Positions 15,916 to 25,302 of a stretch of DNA of 64,000 bases are shown here, piece by piece. The translations under genes were made by a program, and so were the position numbers. The notes below the pieces were generated by a model. It saw only the letters and a list, made by a program, of their open reading frames with translations, was not told where the DNA came from and did not search any database. The stretch lies in the NCBI GenBank assembly GCA_046734455.1, contig JBKPRJ010000028.1, forward strand, positions 1-64,000, in the 5' to 3' direction. Position 1 is the stretch's first letter. Each line of letters opens with the position of its first letter. This DNA comes from DATEOR01 sp046734455. Its GTDB lineage: Bacteria > Actinomycetota > Thermoleophilia > Gaiellales > Gaiellaceae.

Positions 15916-16467
15916 TTGCCGCCCGAGACCGAGGATGTGCGCGCGCTCGTCGAGCGCGCGAAGGAGGGCGACCGCGATGCGTTCGAGGAGCTCTACCTTC
16001 TCCACTTCGACCGCATCTACAGCTATCTCCAGCTGAGCGTCGGCAACAAGCACGACGCGGAGGACCTCACGAACCAGACGTTCGTGAAGATGATCGAGTC
16101 GATCGACCGCTTCGAGTGGCGCAAGGTCCCGATCTCCGCCTGGCTCTTCCGGATCGCGCACAACCTCGCCATGGACCACTTCCGCTCGCGCCGCCGCTGG
16201 CAACCGGAGGAGGAGCCACCCGAGCCGCCGGGGAGTGAGGAGCGCTCGGCCGAGGACCAGGCGTTCCATGCGATGGGCGAGCGGAGCATGTTCGAGCTGA
16301 TCGAGGACCTCTCGGAGGACCAGCAGCAGGTCCTCACCCTCAAGTTCGTGTTCGACTTCTCGAACGCGGAGGTCGGCACGATCCTCGGCAAGAGCGAAGG
16401 CGCCGTGAAGTCGCTCCAGCACCGCGCGCTCGGCTCGCTCCAGCGGCGACTGGCCAAGGCCGGCTGA
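15916..16467 (+). CDS. ECF-type RNA polymerase sigma factor
   Basis: A 183-residue sigma-70 family protein with only regions 2 and 4. Region 2 is FEELYLLHFDRIYSYL to AEDLTNQTFVKMIESIDRF and WLFRIAHNLAMDHFR. Region 4 is LSEDQQQVLTLKFVFDFSNAEV followed by the helix-turn-helix ILGKSEGAVKSLQHRAL. TTG 15916 is the start. No anti-sigma factor is next to it; the neighbours are a small protein upstream and a YchF-like GTPase whose ATG overlaps its stop (TGATG). Confidence 0.9.
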   Translation: MPPETEDVRALVERAKEGDRDAFEELYLLHFDRIYSYLQLSVGNKHDAEDLTNQTFVKMIESIDRFEWRKVPISAWLFRIAHNLAMDHFRSRRRWQPEEEPPEPPGSEERSAEDQAFHAMGERSMFELIEDLSEDQQQVLTLKFVFDFSNAEVGTILGKSEGAVKSLQHRALGSLQRRLAKAG

Positions 16468-17387
16468 TGCCGGTCGAGGTCGGAATCGTCGGCCTGCAGA
16501 ACGCGGGCAAAACGACGCTCTTCAACGCCCTGACGCAAGCCGGCGCGGGGATCTCTGGGAAGGAGCGCGTCGGGATGGCGCCGATCGCGGACGAGCGGTT
16601 GCCGCAGCTGGCCGAGGTCGTCCACGCGAAGAAGGTCACGCCGGCCTCGATCCGGGTCGTCGACGTGCCGGGGACGGGCGCCCAGTTGCTCGGGAACCTC
16701 CGCCAGGTCGACGCCCTCCTCGCGGTCCTCGACGACTGGTCCGGCACGCGCGATCCTGCGGCCGATCTCGAGACGCTCCGGCTCGAGCTTTTCGTGGCGG
16801 ACCGCGACCATGTCGAGCGGCGGCTCGAGCGGGTGCAGAAGCAGGCCAAGTCGGGCGACTCCGGGCTCCGGGCCGAGGTCGCCGAGCTGGAGCGCGTCCT
16901 CGCCCACTTGGAGGCCGGGCACTCGCTCTCCGACTACGAGGGCGAGCTTCCTTCCGAGCTCGAGCCGCTGACGACGAAGCCCCTCGTCGAGATCCGAAAC
17001 GGGCCCTCGGGCGTGGACGTCAAGCTCGAGGCCGAGCTCGCGGAGCTGCCGGACGAGGAGGCTGCCGAGTTTCGGGACGGGCCCTCGGCGCTCGAGGACG
17101 TCGCCCGGCGCGTCTTCGAAGCCGCCGGACTGCTCACGTTCTTCACGGCGGGCGAGAAGGAGACGCGCGCCTGGACATTGCGGGAGGGTCTCTCGGCGCT
17201 CGATGCCGCGGCCAGCATCCATTCCGACATCGCCCAGGGATTCATCCGTGCAGAGGTGATCCGCTGGAACGACCTCGTCGAGGCGGGCTCGCACGCGGAG
17301 GCCGCGAAGCGCGGCCTCCAGCGTCTCGAGGGCAAGAGCTACGTCGTCGAAGACGGCGACGTGCTCAACATCAGGTTCAACGTCTAG
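16467..17387 (+). CDS. YchF/OLA1-type GTPase, short form
   Basis: A 306-residue P-loop NTPase with a C-terminal TGS domain. G1 is GLQNAGKTTLFNAL, the switch-2 block is VVDVPGTGAQLLGN, and the second half aligns well with YchF: KLEAELAELPDEEAAEF, FFTAGEKETRAW, SDIAQGFIRAEVI and VVEDGDVLNIRFNV. Usual YchF is about 360 residues; the missing residues fall around switch 2 and the nucleotide-specificity loop (usually NVxE, here IRNGPSG). YchF proteins bind ribosomes and hydrolyse ATP or GTP. Confidence 0.82.
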   Translation: MPVEVGIVGLQNAGKTTLFNALTQAGAGISGKERVGMAPIADERLPQLAEVVHAKKVTPASIRVVDVPGTGAQLLGNLRQVDALLAVLDDWSGTRDPAADLETLRLELFVADRDHVERRLERVQKQAKSGDSGLRAEVAELERVLAHLEAGHSLSDYEGELPSELEPLTTKPLVEIRNGPSGVDVKLEAELAELPDEEAAEFRDGPSALEDVARRVFEAAGLLTFFTAGEKETRAWTLREGLSALDAAASIHSDIAQGFIRAEVIRWNDLVEAGSHAEAAKRGLQRLEGKSYVVEDGDVLNIRFNV

Positions 17388-17397
17388 GCGTTCGGCG

Positions 17398-18090
17398 CTA
17401 CCAGAGAATCGGCTCGCGGTTGCGGAAGAAACCGCCGCGCGGCCCGTCGTCCGGGAGCGTGGCGAGCCAGACCGGCGTGTCGGCGCCCTCTTCGACGGAG
17501 AGCCGTGCCGACTGCGTGCCCATGTCCGTGCGCACCCACCCCGGGCAGACCGAGTTGACGAGGATGTTCTCCCCGCCGAGCTCGGCGGTCAGCATCCGCG
17601 TGAGGACGTTGAGCCCGGTCTTCGAGACGCGGTATCCGGGCGAGTGGCCGCCCATGTCGGAGAGCTGGCCCATACCGCTGGAGATGTTCACGATCCGTCC
17701 GTAGCCGTTCTTGCGCATCAGCGGGAGCGCCTCCTCGGTCAGCCTCCACGCGCCGAAGAGATTGGTCTCCAGCGTGCGGCGCACCTCGTCGAGGTCGGCG
17801 TCGACCGCGTTCGTGCTCCAGCCGCCGCCGGTGATCCCCGCATTGTTGACGAGGACGTCCAGGCGTCCGAAGCCCTCCGTGACCGACGCGACGGCGGCGA
17901 TGATGCTGTCCTCGTCCGTGACGTCGAGCTGGACGGCGCGCACGTTGGGGCCTAGCTCGCTTGCGGTCTCCTCGCCTTTCGCGAGGTCGCGCGAGCCGAT
18001 CACCACCCGGTAGCCCTGACGGGCGAGCTGACGGGCGACCTCCCGGCCGATCCCGCGGTTCCCGCCTGAGACGAGCGCGACGCGCTCCAT
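17398..18090 (-). CDS. Short-chain dehydrogenase/reductase
   Basis: A 230-residue classical SDR. The cofactor motif is SGGNRGIGREVA, NNAG follows at the expected place, the catalytic Ser is in NISSGMG and the YxxxK pair is YRVSK. NADP preference is suggested by the Arg in GSRD after strand 2. The oxidised substrate is unknown. ATG 18090 is favoured because it is 6 nt after GATAAT; a TTG at 18111 would add seven residues and overlap the neighbour's ATG. Confidence 0.85.
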   Translation of the reverse strand: MERVALVSGGNRGIGREVARQLARQGYRVVIGSRDLAKGEETASELGPNVRAVQLDVTDEDSIIAAVASVTEGFGRLDVLVNNAGITGGGWSTNAVDADLDEVRRTLETNLFGAWRLTEEALPLMRKNGYGRIVNISSGMGQLSDMGGHSPGYRVSKTGLNVLTRMLTAELGGENILVNSVCPGWVRTDMGTQSARLSVEEGADTPVWLATLPDDGPRGGFFRNREPILW

Positions 18091-18095
18091 TGCGC

Positions 18096-18102
18096 CATTA
18101 TC
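18096..18102. promoter_or_regulatory. Shared divergent -10 region (SDR / FAD oxidoreductase)
   Basis: Minus strand GATAAT (18102-18097) is 6 nt before the SDR ATG. Plus strand CATTAT (18096-18101) is 9 nt before the FAD oxidoreductase ATG. They occupy almost the same bases. Confidence 0.5.
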
Positions 18103-18110
18103 GCCAGCCA

Positions 18111-19148
18111 ATGCAGGGTCGAACCGAGGTCGCCGTCGTCGGTGCGGGAATCGTCGGGCTGGCTGCAGCCGATGCGCTCGCGCGCGGCGGGGCCGACGTC
18201 CGCTGCTTCGAGCGGAGCGAGCCCGGATGCGGGCAATCGGCCGGCTCCACGCGGGTCTTCCGCCACATCCACGATCGCGCGGACCTGGTCGAGCTCGTGG
18301 TCCGCGCCCGCCGCGGCTGGGACGAGTGGGGCGAGCGCGTCGGCCAGCCGCTCGTCGGGGACGAAGGTGTCCTCTTCGCCTCTCCGGACGCCGAGGAGAT
18401 GGCCGTGCTGCTGGCCGACGCGGGAGTCGGGCACAGGCTCGTCGACGAGAAAGAGCAGCGACGGCTGCTTCCGATTCTGGAGCCGCCTGGCGGCGCGGCC
18501 CTCTACGACATTCGCGGCGGGGCGATACGAGTCCGTGAGACCGTGGCGGCGCTCGTCGCCGGGCTCGGGGAGCGCCTGGTGCGGGAGGAAGTGATCGCTG
18601 TCGACCGCGACGGGCTCGTCGAGACGGCCTCCGGCAGCATGCGCTTCGACCGGGTGCTCGTCTGTGCGGGCGCGAGGACGCCGGAGCTCGCCGCGCCGCT
18701 CGGGGTCGAGTTGCCGCTCGAGATCAGGGATCACACCCGCGCGACCTTCAAGGCGCGGTCAGAGCACGAACGCCTCGCCTGTTGGATGGACCGCACGAAC
18801 GCCTACGGCGCGAGTGTCTATTCCGGCCCCGTGGCGGCTCTCGACGGCTTCGCGGTCGGCCTGGCGACGGAGGATTCGGACCCGGCCGGCTCGGTGGCTC
18901 GCGTGCGCGCCTATGTGGAGCGCGCCCTGCCCGGGGTCCATCCGGAACCGATCGAGACGATCACGCGGCCGCTCACGATCCTGCCCTGGCATCCCGATGC
19001 GTTCGCCGTCTGGGAAGCCGACGCCGCACTGGTCTTCGCCGGGCACAACCTGTTCAAGTTCGCGCCGGTGCTCGGCGAGCTGCTGGCCGATGCGTGCCGC
19101 GGCCGGGTCGCACCGGAGCTCAGGCCTCCGGGTCCACCGAGCGCGTAG
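18111..19148 (+). CDS. FAD-dependent oxidoreductase (DAO / sarcosine oxidase-like)
   Basis: A 345-residue flavoprotein of the D-amino-acid/sarcosine oxidase fold. The N-terminal dinucleotide motif is VAVVGAGIVGLAAADALARGG followed by acidic CFERSEPG, then SAGSTRVFRH as in monomeric sarcosine oxidase (quoted blocks are separate). A C-terminal LVFAGHNLFKFAPVLGELLAD completes the FAD site. It probably oxidises a secondary or N-methyl amine; the exact substrate is not clear. The 3' end overlaps the convergent nuclease gene by 29 bp. Confidence 0.8.
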   Translation: MQGRTEVAVVGAGIVGLAAADALARGGADVRCFERSEPGCGQSAGSTRVFRHIHDRADLVELVVRARRGWDEWGERVGQPLVGDEGVLFASPDAEEMAVLLADAGVGHRLVDEKEQRRLLPILEPPGGAALYDIRGGAIRVRETVAALVAGLGERLVREEVIAVDRDGLVETASGSMRFDRVLVCAGARTPELAAPLGVELPLEIRDHTRATFKARSEHERLACWMDRTNAYGASVYSGPVAALDGFAVGLATEDSDPAGSVARVRAYVERALPGVHPEPIETITRPLTILPWHPDAFAVWEADAALVFAGHNLFKFAPVLGELLADACRGRVAPELRPPGPPSA

Positions 19149-19950
19149 CGGCGACTGCGTCGAGCTGGTTCGCGTGGTAGAGCACCGCAGCCTCGGCCGT
19201 CCGCGCGGCGCGCGCGTCGTGGTGCGACCCGACGGCGTGCAGGAGCTCGGCCAGAACCGAGTTGTCGAGCCCGTCGGCGCGGTCCTCGATCAGTCGCAGC
19301 CCGAGATGCACGTGGCCGAGCAGCTTCCCCTCGGGAGTCGGAAGGAAGAGCGGACCTCGGTCGAGCTCGCGGACGCGGCCGGCGTCGTGCAAGAGAGCGG
19401 CGGCGACGAGGAGGTCGGTGCGCAGCCGGGGATGCAGCTGTGCCGACTCCCGGCAAAGAGTCGCCACGGCCACGGTGTGCTCGAGGAGCCCACCCGAATA
19501 GGAGTGGTGCGAGTCCGGTGTGGCCGGCAGGGTTCGCAGGCGCTCGCGGAAGGCCGCATCGCCGACGAAGCCGTCGACGACTGCCCTCAGCCCGGGATGC
19601 GAGATCTCGGCGGCGAGGAACTCGAAGAACCCCTCGACCTCCTCGACGTCACGGCGCGCCTCGGGTATGAGCGTCGCAGGGTCGGCCTCGGCGGGTTCGA
19701 GCGAGCGCACCTCGAGCTGCAGCCGGTCGCGGAACCGCTCGACCCGTCCGAGCACGCGCACCGCGTCCCCCTCCCCGAAGCGCTTGTCGAGGAGGTCGAC
19801 GTCGTTCCAGACGCGGGCGTCGATCCGGCCGCTCGAGTCGACGAGCTCGAGTGCGAGATAGGGGTTCCCCCCGCGCGTTCGCAGGCGTTGCTTGCGGGCG
19901 ACGGCGAAAAGGCCGTCGATCACGCGATCCTCGGCGAGCTCGGCGATCAC
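19120..19950 (-). CDS. YhaM-like 3'-5' exoribonuclease (OB fold plus HD domain)
   Basis: A 276-residue protein with an N-terminal OB-fold (LALELVDSSGRIDARVWND to VRVLGRVE) and an HD phosphohydrolase domain. The HD metal ligands are seen as SGGLLEHTVAV, LLHDAGRV, LLGHVHLG and VGSHHD. This domain order matches YhaM-type 3'-5' exonucleases, although YhaM is usually about 310 residues. GTG 19950 is 6 nt behind TAGAAT. The stop lies inside the convergent FAD oxidoreductase gene. Confidence 0.82.
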   Translation of the reverse strand: MIAELAEDRVIDGLFAVARKQRLRTRGGNPYLALELVDSSGRIDARVWNDVDLLDKRFGEGDAVRVLGRVERFRDRLQLEVRSLEPAEADPATLIPEARRDVEEVEGFFEFLAAEISHPGLRAVVDGFVGDAAFRERLRTLPATPDSHHSYSGGLLEHTVAVATLCRESAQLHPRLRTDLLVAAALLHDAGRVRELDRGPLFLPTPEGKLLGHVHLGLRLIEDRADGLDNSVLAELLHAVGSHHDARAARTAEAAVLYHANQLDAVAATRSVDPEA

Positions 19951-19956
19951 GGGTCG

Positions 19957-19962
19957 ATTCTA
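19957..19962 (-). promoter_or_regulatory. -10 element for leaderless YhaM-like gene
   Basis: TAGAAT on the minus strand, 6 nt before GTG 19950; no Shine-Dalgarno is present. Confidence 0.5.
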
Positions 19963-19979
19963 GGTCCGCGGACGGATGG

Positions 19980-19985
19980 TAACCT
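19980..19985 (+). promoter_or_regulatory. Candidate -10 element for DUF1015 gene
   Basis: TAACCT ends 8 nt before GTG 19994, supporting that start over the upstream ATG at 19976, which would overlap the hexamer. Confidence 0.4.
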
Positions 19986-19993
19986 GGCCCGTC

Positions 19994-21102
<1,109 letters not shown>

Positions 21103-21106
<4 letters not shown>

Positions 21107-21915
21107 CCGACTGGCTCGCCTTCTCCCGGCAGGTCGCGGCCGACCTCGATGCCGTGCTCGTGGAGCATCCGACGAGGCTCGAGCGCGAGCCCGTCGTCGG
21201 GTCGGGCGAGGGAGGCGACGAGACCACGGAGATCGACGCGGCCGCTGAGCGGGCCGTCGTCGCCCGGCTCGAGGAGCTCGCCGCCAGCGGCGTCGAGTTC
21301 ACGCTCGTCTCGGAGGAGCTCGGGGAGCGCTCGTTCGGAGCGGAGACTCCGCGTCTCGTGCTCGACCCCATCGACGGGAGCATGAACGCCAAGCGCGGCG
21401 TGCCCTTCTTCTCGGTCTCGCTCGCCGTCGCCGACGGCCCTTCGATGGCCGATGTCTTCTTCGGCTATGTCTTCGACTTCGGCGCGCGGGAGGAATGGGT
21501 GGCGCGGCGCGGCGGGGGAGCGTTCCTCGACGACGCGCCGCTCACCGGGCCCGGGCCGAAGGAGGACGTCGAGATCCTCTCCTTCGAGGCGACCAAGACG
21601 GACTCGATCGCCGCGCAGATCGGAGACATGGTCGGCTTCGCGCCGCGCACGCGCGTAATGGGATCCCTTGCTCTCACGCTCTGCCATCTCGCCGCTGGAC
21701 GGGTGGACGCCGTTTGCTCGCTGAAACCGGCGCGGAGCGTCGACATCGCAGCCGCGCAGCTCCTCGTTCGGGAGCGTGGCTTCGCCATCGATCTTCCCGA
21801 CCGGCCGCCGTTTGCGAAGGCGCCCCTCGACGTGAGCCCGCACGCGCGCGTCGTCGCGGCGGCGACTCCGGAGCTATGTGGCGAGCTCTACCGCCGTCTC
21901 AGCGCGAGCGGCTGA
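21103..21915 (+). CDS. Inositol monophosphatase family protein
   Basis: A 270-residue Mg-dependent phosphatase-fold protein. The metal motifs are VSEEL (first Glu) and LDPIDGSMNAKRG, matching the DPIDGTxNF signature with M and A substitutions. The second motif, usually WDxAAG, is weak (SVDIAAAQLL), where the W is replaced by V. It may dephosphorylate inositol phosphate, histidinol phosphate or a related sugar phosphate. The 3' end overlaps the convergent acetyltransferase by 17 bp. Confidence 0.8.
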
Positions 21916-22498
21916 GCCGGTCCCGCAGGTTCTCGCGAACGGCCGGCCACTCCTCGTCGGTCACCGCGTACCACGCCGAATCGCGCAGGGCCCCGTCGCG
22001 CACGACCATGTGCTTGCGGAAAATGCCTTCGAAGCTTGCGGGGAGCGCCTCGAGCGCCGCGCGTGAGCGCTTGTTCAGCGCGTCGGTCTTGAACTCGACC
22101 CGCATACAGCCGAGCTCGTCGAACGCGTGGCCCATGAGGAGGAGCTTGGCCTCCACGTTGGCGCCCGTGCCCCAGGCCGCGCTCGAGAGCCAGGTCCAGC
22201 CGATCTCGAGCCCACGGTGCTCCGGGCGGAGCGCGAGGTAGCGCGTGCTGCCGAGGGGCAGTCCGCTCTCGGCGTCGAGGACCGCGAACGCCTGGTCGAG
22301 GCCGGCGGCGGTCCTCTCCATGGCCTCCGCGAACCAGGCGCCGAAGATCTCGCGGGACTCGACGGCGTTGACCGGCATCCAGCGCCAGATCCGGGGATCG
22401 GACGCGGCCTCCCAGAGACCCTCCTCATGGGCTGGCGTCAGCGGTTCGACGACGACGATCTCGCCCTCGAGGCGCGGAGCGATCCGCTCCCAGCTCAC
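21899..22498 (-). CDS. GNAT-family N-acetyltransferase (RimJ/RimL-like)
   Basis: A 199-residue acetyltransferase-fold protein. LEGEIVVVEPLTPAHEEGLW opens the fold, GSTRYLALRPEHRGLEIGW leads to the acetyl-CoA region (SSAAWGTGANVEAKLLLM), and CMRVEFKTDALNKRSRAALE is the RimJ/RimL-type second half. The acceptor is unknown. GTG 22498 overlaps the L,D-transpeptidase stop, so it is the final gene of the envelope operon. Confidence 0.85.
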   Translation of the reverse strand: MSWERIAPRLEGEIVVVEPLTPAHEEGLWEAASDPRIWRWMPVNAVESREIFGAWFAEAMERTAAGLDQAFAVLDAESGLPLGSTRYLALRPEHRGLEIGWTWLSSAAWGTGANVEAKLLLMGHAFDELGCMRVEFKTDALNKRSRAALEALPASFEGIFRKHMVVRDGALRDSAWYAVTDEEWPAVRENLRDRLSRSR

Positions 22499-23520
22499 GC
22501 GGGGACGATGAAGACCGGCGTGCCGACCGACACGTGCGCGAAGACCGTCTCCGCGTCGGGGATGCGCATGCGGATGCAGCCGTGCGAAGCCGAGTAGCCG
22601 ATCGAGGCGGCGTCCGGGGTCCCGTGGATCCCTACGCCCGGAGCCGAGAGGCCCATCCAGCGCGTGCCGAGCGGGTTGCCAGGGCCCGGCGGCACCGGGC
22701 TGAGGCCTGCCGCCCACGGAGAGTCGGGCGGGTACCACCAGGGATTCTCCTGCTTCGTCACGATCTCGAACCGGCCGAGTGGAGTCGGGTAGATCGCTTG
22801 CCCGGTGGCCACGCCGAACGTTCCCCAGCGCTTCTTGCCGTTCCAGACGACAAGCCGATTGGAGCTGCGCTGGATCACGATCACCGACCTGAACGCCGAC
22901 GAGGACACCGCTGGCTTCGTGTGCTTGAACGGGATCCTGATCGGCGTGCGGTCGCCGGCGGTGAGTGCGGAGTCGAGCTCGGACGAGAGTACGCGCCTGC
23001 GGACCGCGAGTCCCTCCTCCTCCTTCTCGACCACCGGGCGAAGCTTGACGAGGACGACCTTCGCGTCCTTGGCCGGGCGGGCATAGCGACTGTTCAGCGC
23101 GGCGACGTAGCGCTCGAGCTTCGCGTGGTCGACGTCGACGGCCAGCGCCACGTTCTCGCCCGGCTTGGCGCGAAGCGCGCCCGCGACGGCGTCGGAGACG
23201 AGCGCGTGAGCTCCGAGCCTTGCGGGCGAGACGAGCCTGATGCGGCTGTCGGTCGTGAGCACGAGGCGCTTCGAGAACACGTCTTCGGTCGCCGACGTGG
23301 CCTGGTGGACCGTGAACCCGCCGACCGGCACCCCGGCGATGGTGACGCCGTCCGGCACGAGCCGCTCGCCGCTCCCCTTGGCGCCGCGCCCGAGAGGGTC
23401 GTCGGCACGCGCGACCGCGACCGCTGCAACGAGTCCGACGAGCACGAGGAAGAGGGGCGCGCCGGCTCGGAGCCAGTGTCGGCCCGACCGGTATTTGCGG
23501 TAGCCCATCTTTTCGGTCAT
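22495..23520 (-). CDS. L,D-transpeptidase (YkuD domain) with N-terminal peptidoglycan-binding region
   Basis: A 341-residue envelope enzyme that makes 3-3 peptidoglycan cross-links or attaches proteins to the wall. One signal-anchor helix lies at about residues 19-38. A middle region resembles the PG-binding-4/VanW-linked domain (DGVTIAGVPVGG). The YkuD domain carries GVGIHGT and the active-site SASHGCIRM, with catalytic Cys at residue 315. It starts one base after the GerMN lipoprotein gene ends, so they are co-expressed. Confidence 0.92.
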   Translation of the reverse strand: MTEKMGYRKYRSGRHWLRAGAPLFLVLVGLVAAVAVARADDPLGRGAKGSGERLVPDGVTIAGVPVGGFTVHQATSATEDVFSKRLVLTTDSRIRLVSPARLGAHALVSDAVAGALRAKPGENVALAVDVDHAKLERYVAALNSRYARPAKDAKVVLVKLRPVVEKEEEGLAVRRRVLSSELDSALTAGDRTPIRIPFKHTKPAVSSSAFRSVIVIQRSSNRLVVWNGKKRWGTFGVATGQAIYPTPLGRFEIVTKQENPWWYPPDSPWAAGLSPVPPGPGNPLGTRWMGLSAPGVGIHGTPDAASIGYSASHGCIRMRIPDAETVFAHVSVGTPVFIVPA

Positions 23521-23521
23521 A

Positions 23522-24442
23522 TCACGAAGAAGTCGTCAGAACGACCGGAATCCGGACTTCGTGCGGGGGCGTGCCGGTTCCTGCCGCGTCGTCGTCGTGG
23601 ACGATGATTAGACCACGGGTTGCCGACGAAACTTCATACGGCACCTCGACGGAAAAGGTTCCGCGGCAGCCGGTTCCGCACGACGCTGTGGTGAAGGTGT
23701 GCGCCAGAACCTTGCCGCTCGCGTCCACGATCTCGACGGTGACGTTGGCCTCGAAGACATTCGCGCTTCCCTGGACGATGACGGGGCTGTCGACTCGCCC
23801 ACCGATCTGCGGATCCGTGACGAGGATGGCGGGCATGAGGCTGCGGTAGTCCTTGCGGGTGACCGGCTCGTCGACAACCACGCCCTCCCCACCGAGCACG
23901 TCGACCTGCTGACCGTCGAGCTCGAAGAGGACGCCTTTGACCGTCGGGAACTGCGTCAGCGTGTAGACGACCTGCGCGATGCGCATGTTCATCGAGGCGG
24001 AGCCGCCGCCGGACTCGAACTCGGAGGTGAGGTCGACGGTTGCGACGCCGTCCTCGACGGACAGGCCGAGGAGCTGGGTGCCGGCCGGGATCTGCGACCC
24101 GACCGCTGCGGCCTGCTCCCGCGGTCCGGGCCCGGCGAGCAGCGACTCCATCGCCGCGGTTCCGATCCGCGGAGTGGACTCGGCGGCCCGCTTCACCATG
24201 AAGAGCGATTCGTCGCGCGTGAACCAGACCTCGTACTGCACGAGCGTCGCGGAGCCGCTCGAGGTCGAAGAGCTGCCCGTGTTCGTCGGCGTCTCGGCCG
24301 AGGTCTCGGCGACGTCGCCCCCCGGCGCCCCGGTCGGGACCGGGCCGGCGGACTCGGCGCCGTTCCCGGCGCCGCAGCTCGCGACGAGAACGCCGCAGAG
24401 GGCTGCGACGATCACTGCGAGGGTTCCGATCACGTACTTCAT
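23522..24442 (-). CDS. Lipoprotein with GerMN and Gmad2 domains
   Basis: A 306-residue secreted lipoprotein. The signal peptide ends in the lipobox LVASC (Cys at about residue 23), followed by a Ser/Thr/Pro-rich linker to about residue 65. A GerMN domain follows (ESLLAGPGPREQ, SVEDGVATVDLTSEF) and then a Gmad2 immunoglobulin-like domain (ITDPQIGGRVDSPVIVQG-type text, here starting VTDPQIGG). A clear AAGGAG Shine-Dalgarno precedes ATG 24442. Actinobacterial LpqB, also GerMN-containing, is encoded beside MtrAB; this gene may be its counterpart. Confidence 0.85.
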   Translation of the reverse strand: MKYVIGTLAVIVAALCGVLVASCGAGNGAESAGPVPTGAPGGDVAETSAETPTNTGSSSTSSGSATLVQYEVWFTRDESLFMVKRAAESTPRIGTAAMESLLAGPGPREQAAAVGSQIPAGTQLLGLSVEDGVATVDLTSEFESGGGSASMNMRIAQVVYTLTQFPTVKGVLFELDGQQVDVLGGEGVVVDEPVTRKDYRSLMPAILVTDPQIGGRVDSPVIVQGSANVFEANVTVEIVDASGKVLAHTFTTASCGTGCRGTFSVEVPYEVSSATRGLIIVHDDDAAGTGTPPHEVRIPVVLTTSS

Positions 24443-24519
24443 GGCGTCTCCTTCGTGGGTACGCCCTGGATGGTCGACGTCCTCCGCAACCCCCCGCTTG
24501 CCGCCGGGTAACGATCAGG

Positions 24520-25254
24520 TCACGGGGATTCGCAGTGCTGTGCGCCGGCGCCCGGCTGGGGATTGACGCACGTATCCGTCCCGTCGCCGCCGTCGTTCGT
24601 GTTCGCGCCGCTGCCCCCGTCGAGGTCGTCGTTGCCGGGCCCGCCCAGGAGGGTGTCGCTCCCTCCTCGGCCCACGCCTTGGTCGTTGCCCTTGCCGAGG
24701 CGGAAGACGTTGTCGTACTCGTCGCCCTTGACGACGTCCGCGAAGCGGGAGCCGACGATGTCGCGGATCGCCACGAGGATGTCCGTGCCCTCGCCCGTGA
24801 CGTGCCCCGTGTCGAGGTCGATGCTTACGGCGCCGTGCGCGTAGTCGTAGTGCACCCATTCACGGTCGGGAGTCCCGCGACCGTCCAAGACGTCGTTCCC
24901 GAGGCCGGGCCAGAACGAATCGACGGACGGGCCGCCAGAGAGCCTGTCGTCGCCGCTGCCTCCCTTGAGGACGTTGCGGCCGGTCCCTCCGTCAACCTGG
25001 TCGACCCCCGCACCCGCGATCAGCTTGTCGTTCCCTCCGTTTCCGCAGAGACGGTCGGAGTCGCCGAGCCCCCAGATGACGTCGTCCCCGCCGAGCCCGA
25101 CGATGACGTCGCGGCCGTTGGTCCCCTGGAGCTTGTCGTCGTGCTTCGTGCCCACGATCGTGGCCTTGACGTCGTAGCACTGGTACGCGTGCGCTCGAGC
25201 GGCCGTGCCGAGAAAGCCTGCCGCCACGACGAGTGCGACGAAGGCGATGCGCAT
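24520..25254 (-). CDS. Secreted RTX/haemolysin-type calcium-binding repeat protein
   Basis: A 244-residue exported protein. The signal peptide covers about residues 1-22 and ends ARAHA-Y. The rest holds degenerate nonapeptide repeats of the GGxGxDxLx type, for example GLGGDDVIWG, GNGGNDKLIAG, GGSGDDRLSGG and GGPGNDDLDGG. Such repeats fold into a calcium-loaded parallel beta roll. No catalytic domain is visible. ATG 25254 is 6 nt after TACGCT, so this gene has its own promoter between the kinase and the lipoprotein gene. Confidence 0.82.
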   Translation of the reverse strand: MRIAFVALVVAAGFLGTAARAHAYQCYDVKATIVGTKHDDKLQGTNGRDVIVGLGGDDVIWGLGDSDRLCGNGGNDKLIAGAGVDQVDGGTGRNVLKGGSGDDRLSGGPSVDSFWPGLGNDVLDGRGTPDREWVHYDYAHGAVSIDLDTGHVTGEGTDILVAIRDIVGSRFADVVKGDEYDNVFRLGKGNDQGVGRGGSDTLLGGPGNDDLDGGSGANTNDGGDGTDTCVNPQPGAGAQHCESP

Positions 25255-25260
25255 GCTCTG

Positions 25261-25266
25261 AGCGTA
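25261..25266 (-). promoter_or_regulatory. -10 element for the RTX-type gene
   Basis: Minus-strand TACGCT, 6 nt before ATG 25254; consistent with a leaderless transcript. Confidence 0.45.
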
Positions 25267-25302
25267 GGCTCGGCCCGGGAAAGCGCCATCCACCGAAAGG
25301 GG

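Noticed and set aside
24520..25254. Tandem DNA repeat or CRISPR-like array
   Set aside because: Repeats are degenerate at DNA level and follow a nine-residue protein pattern; there are no constant repeats with unique spacers.
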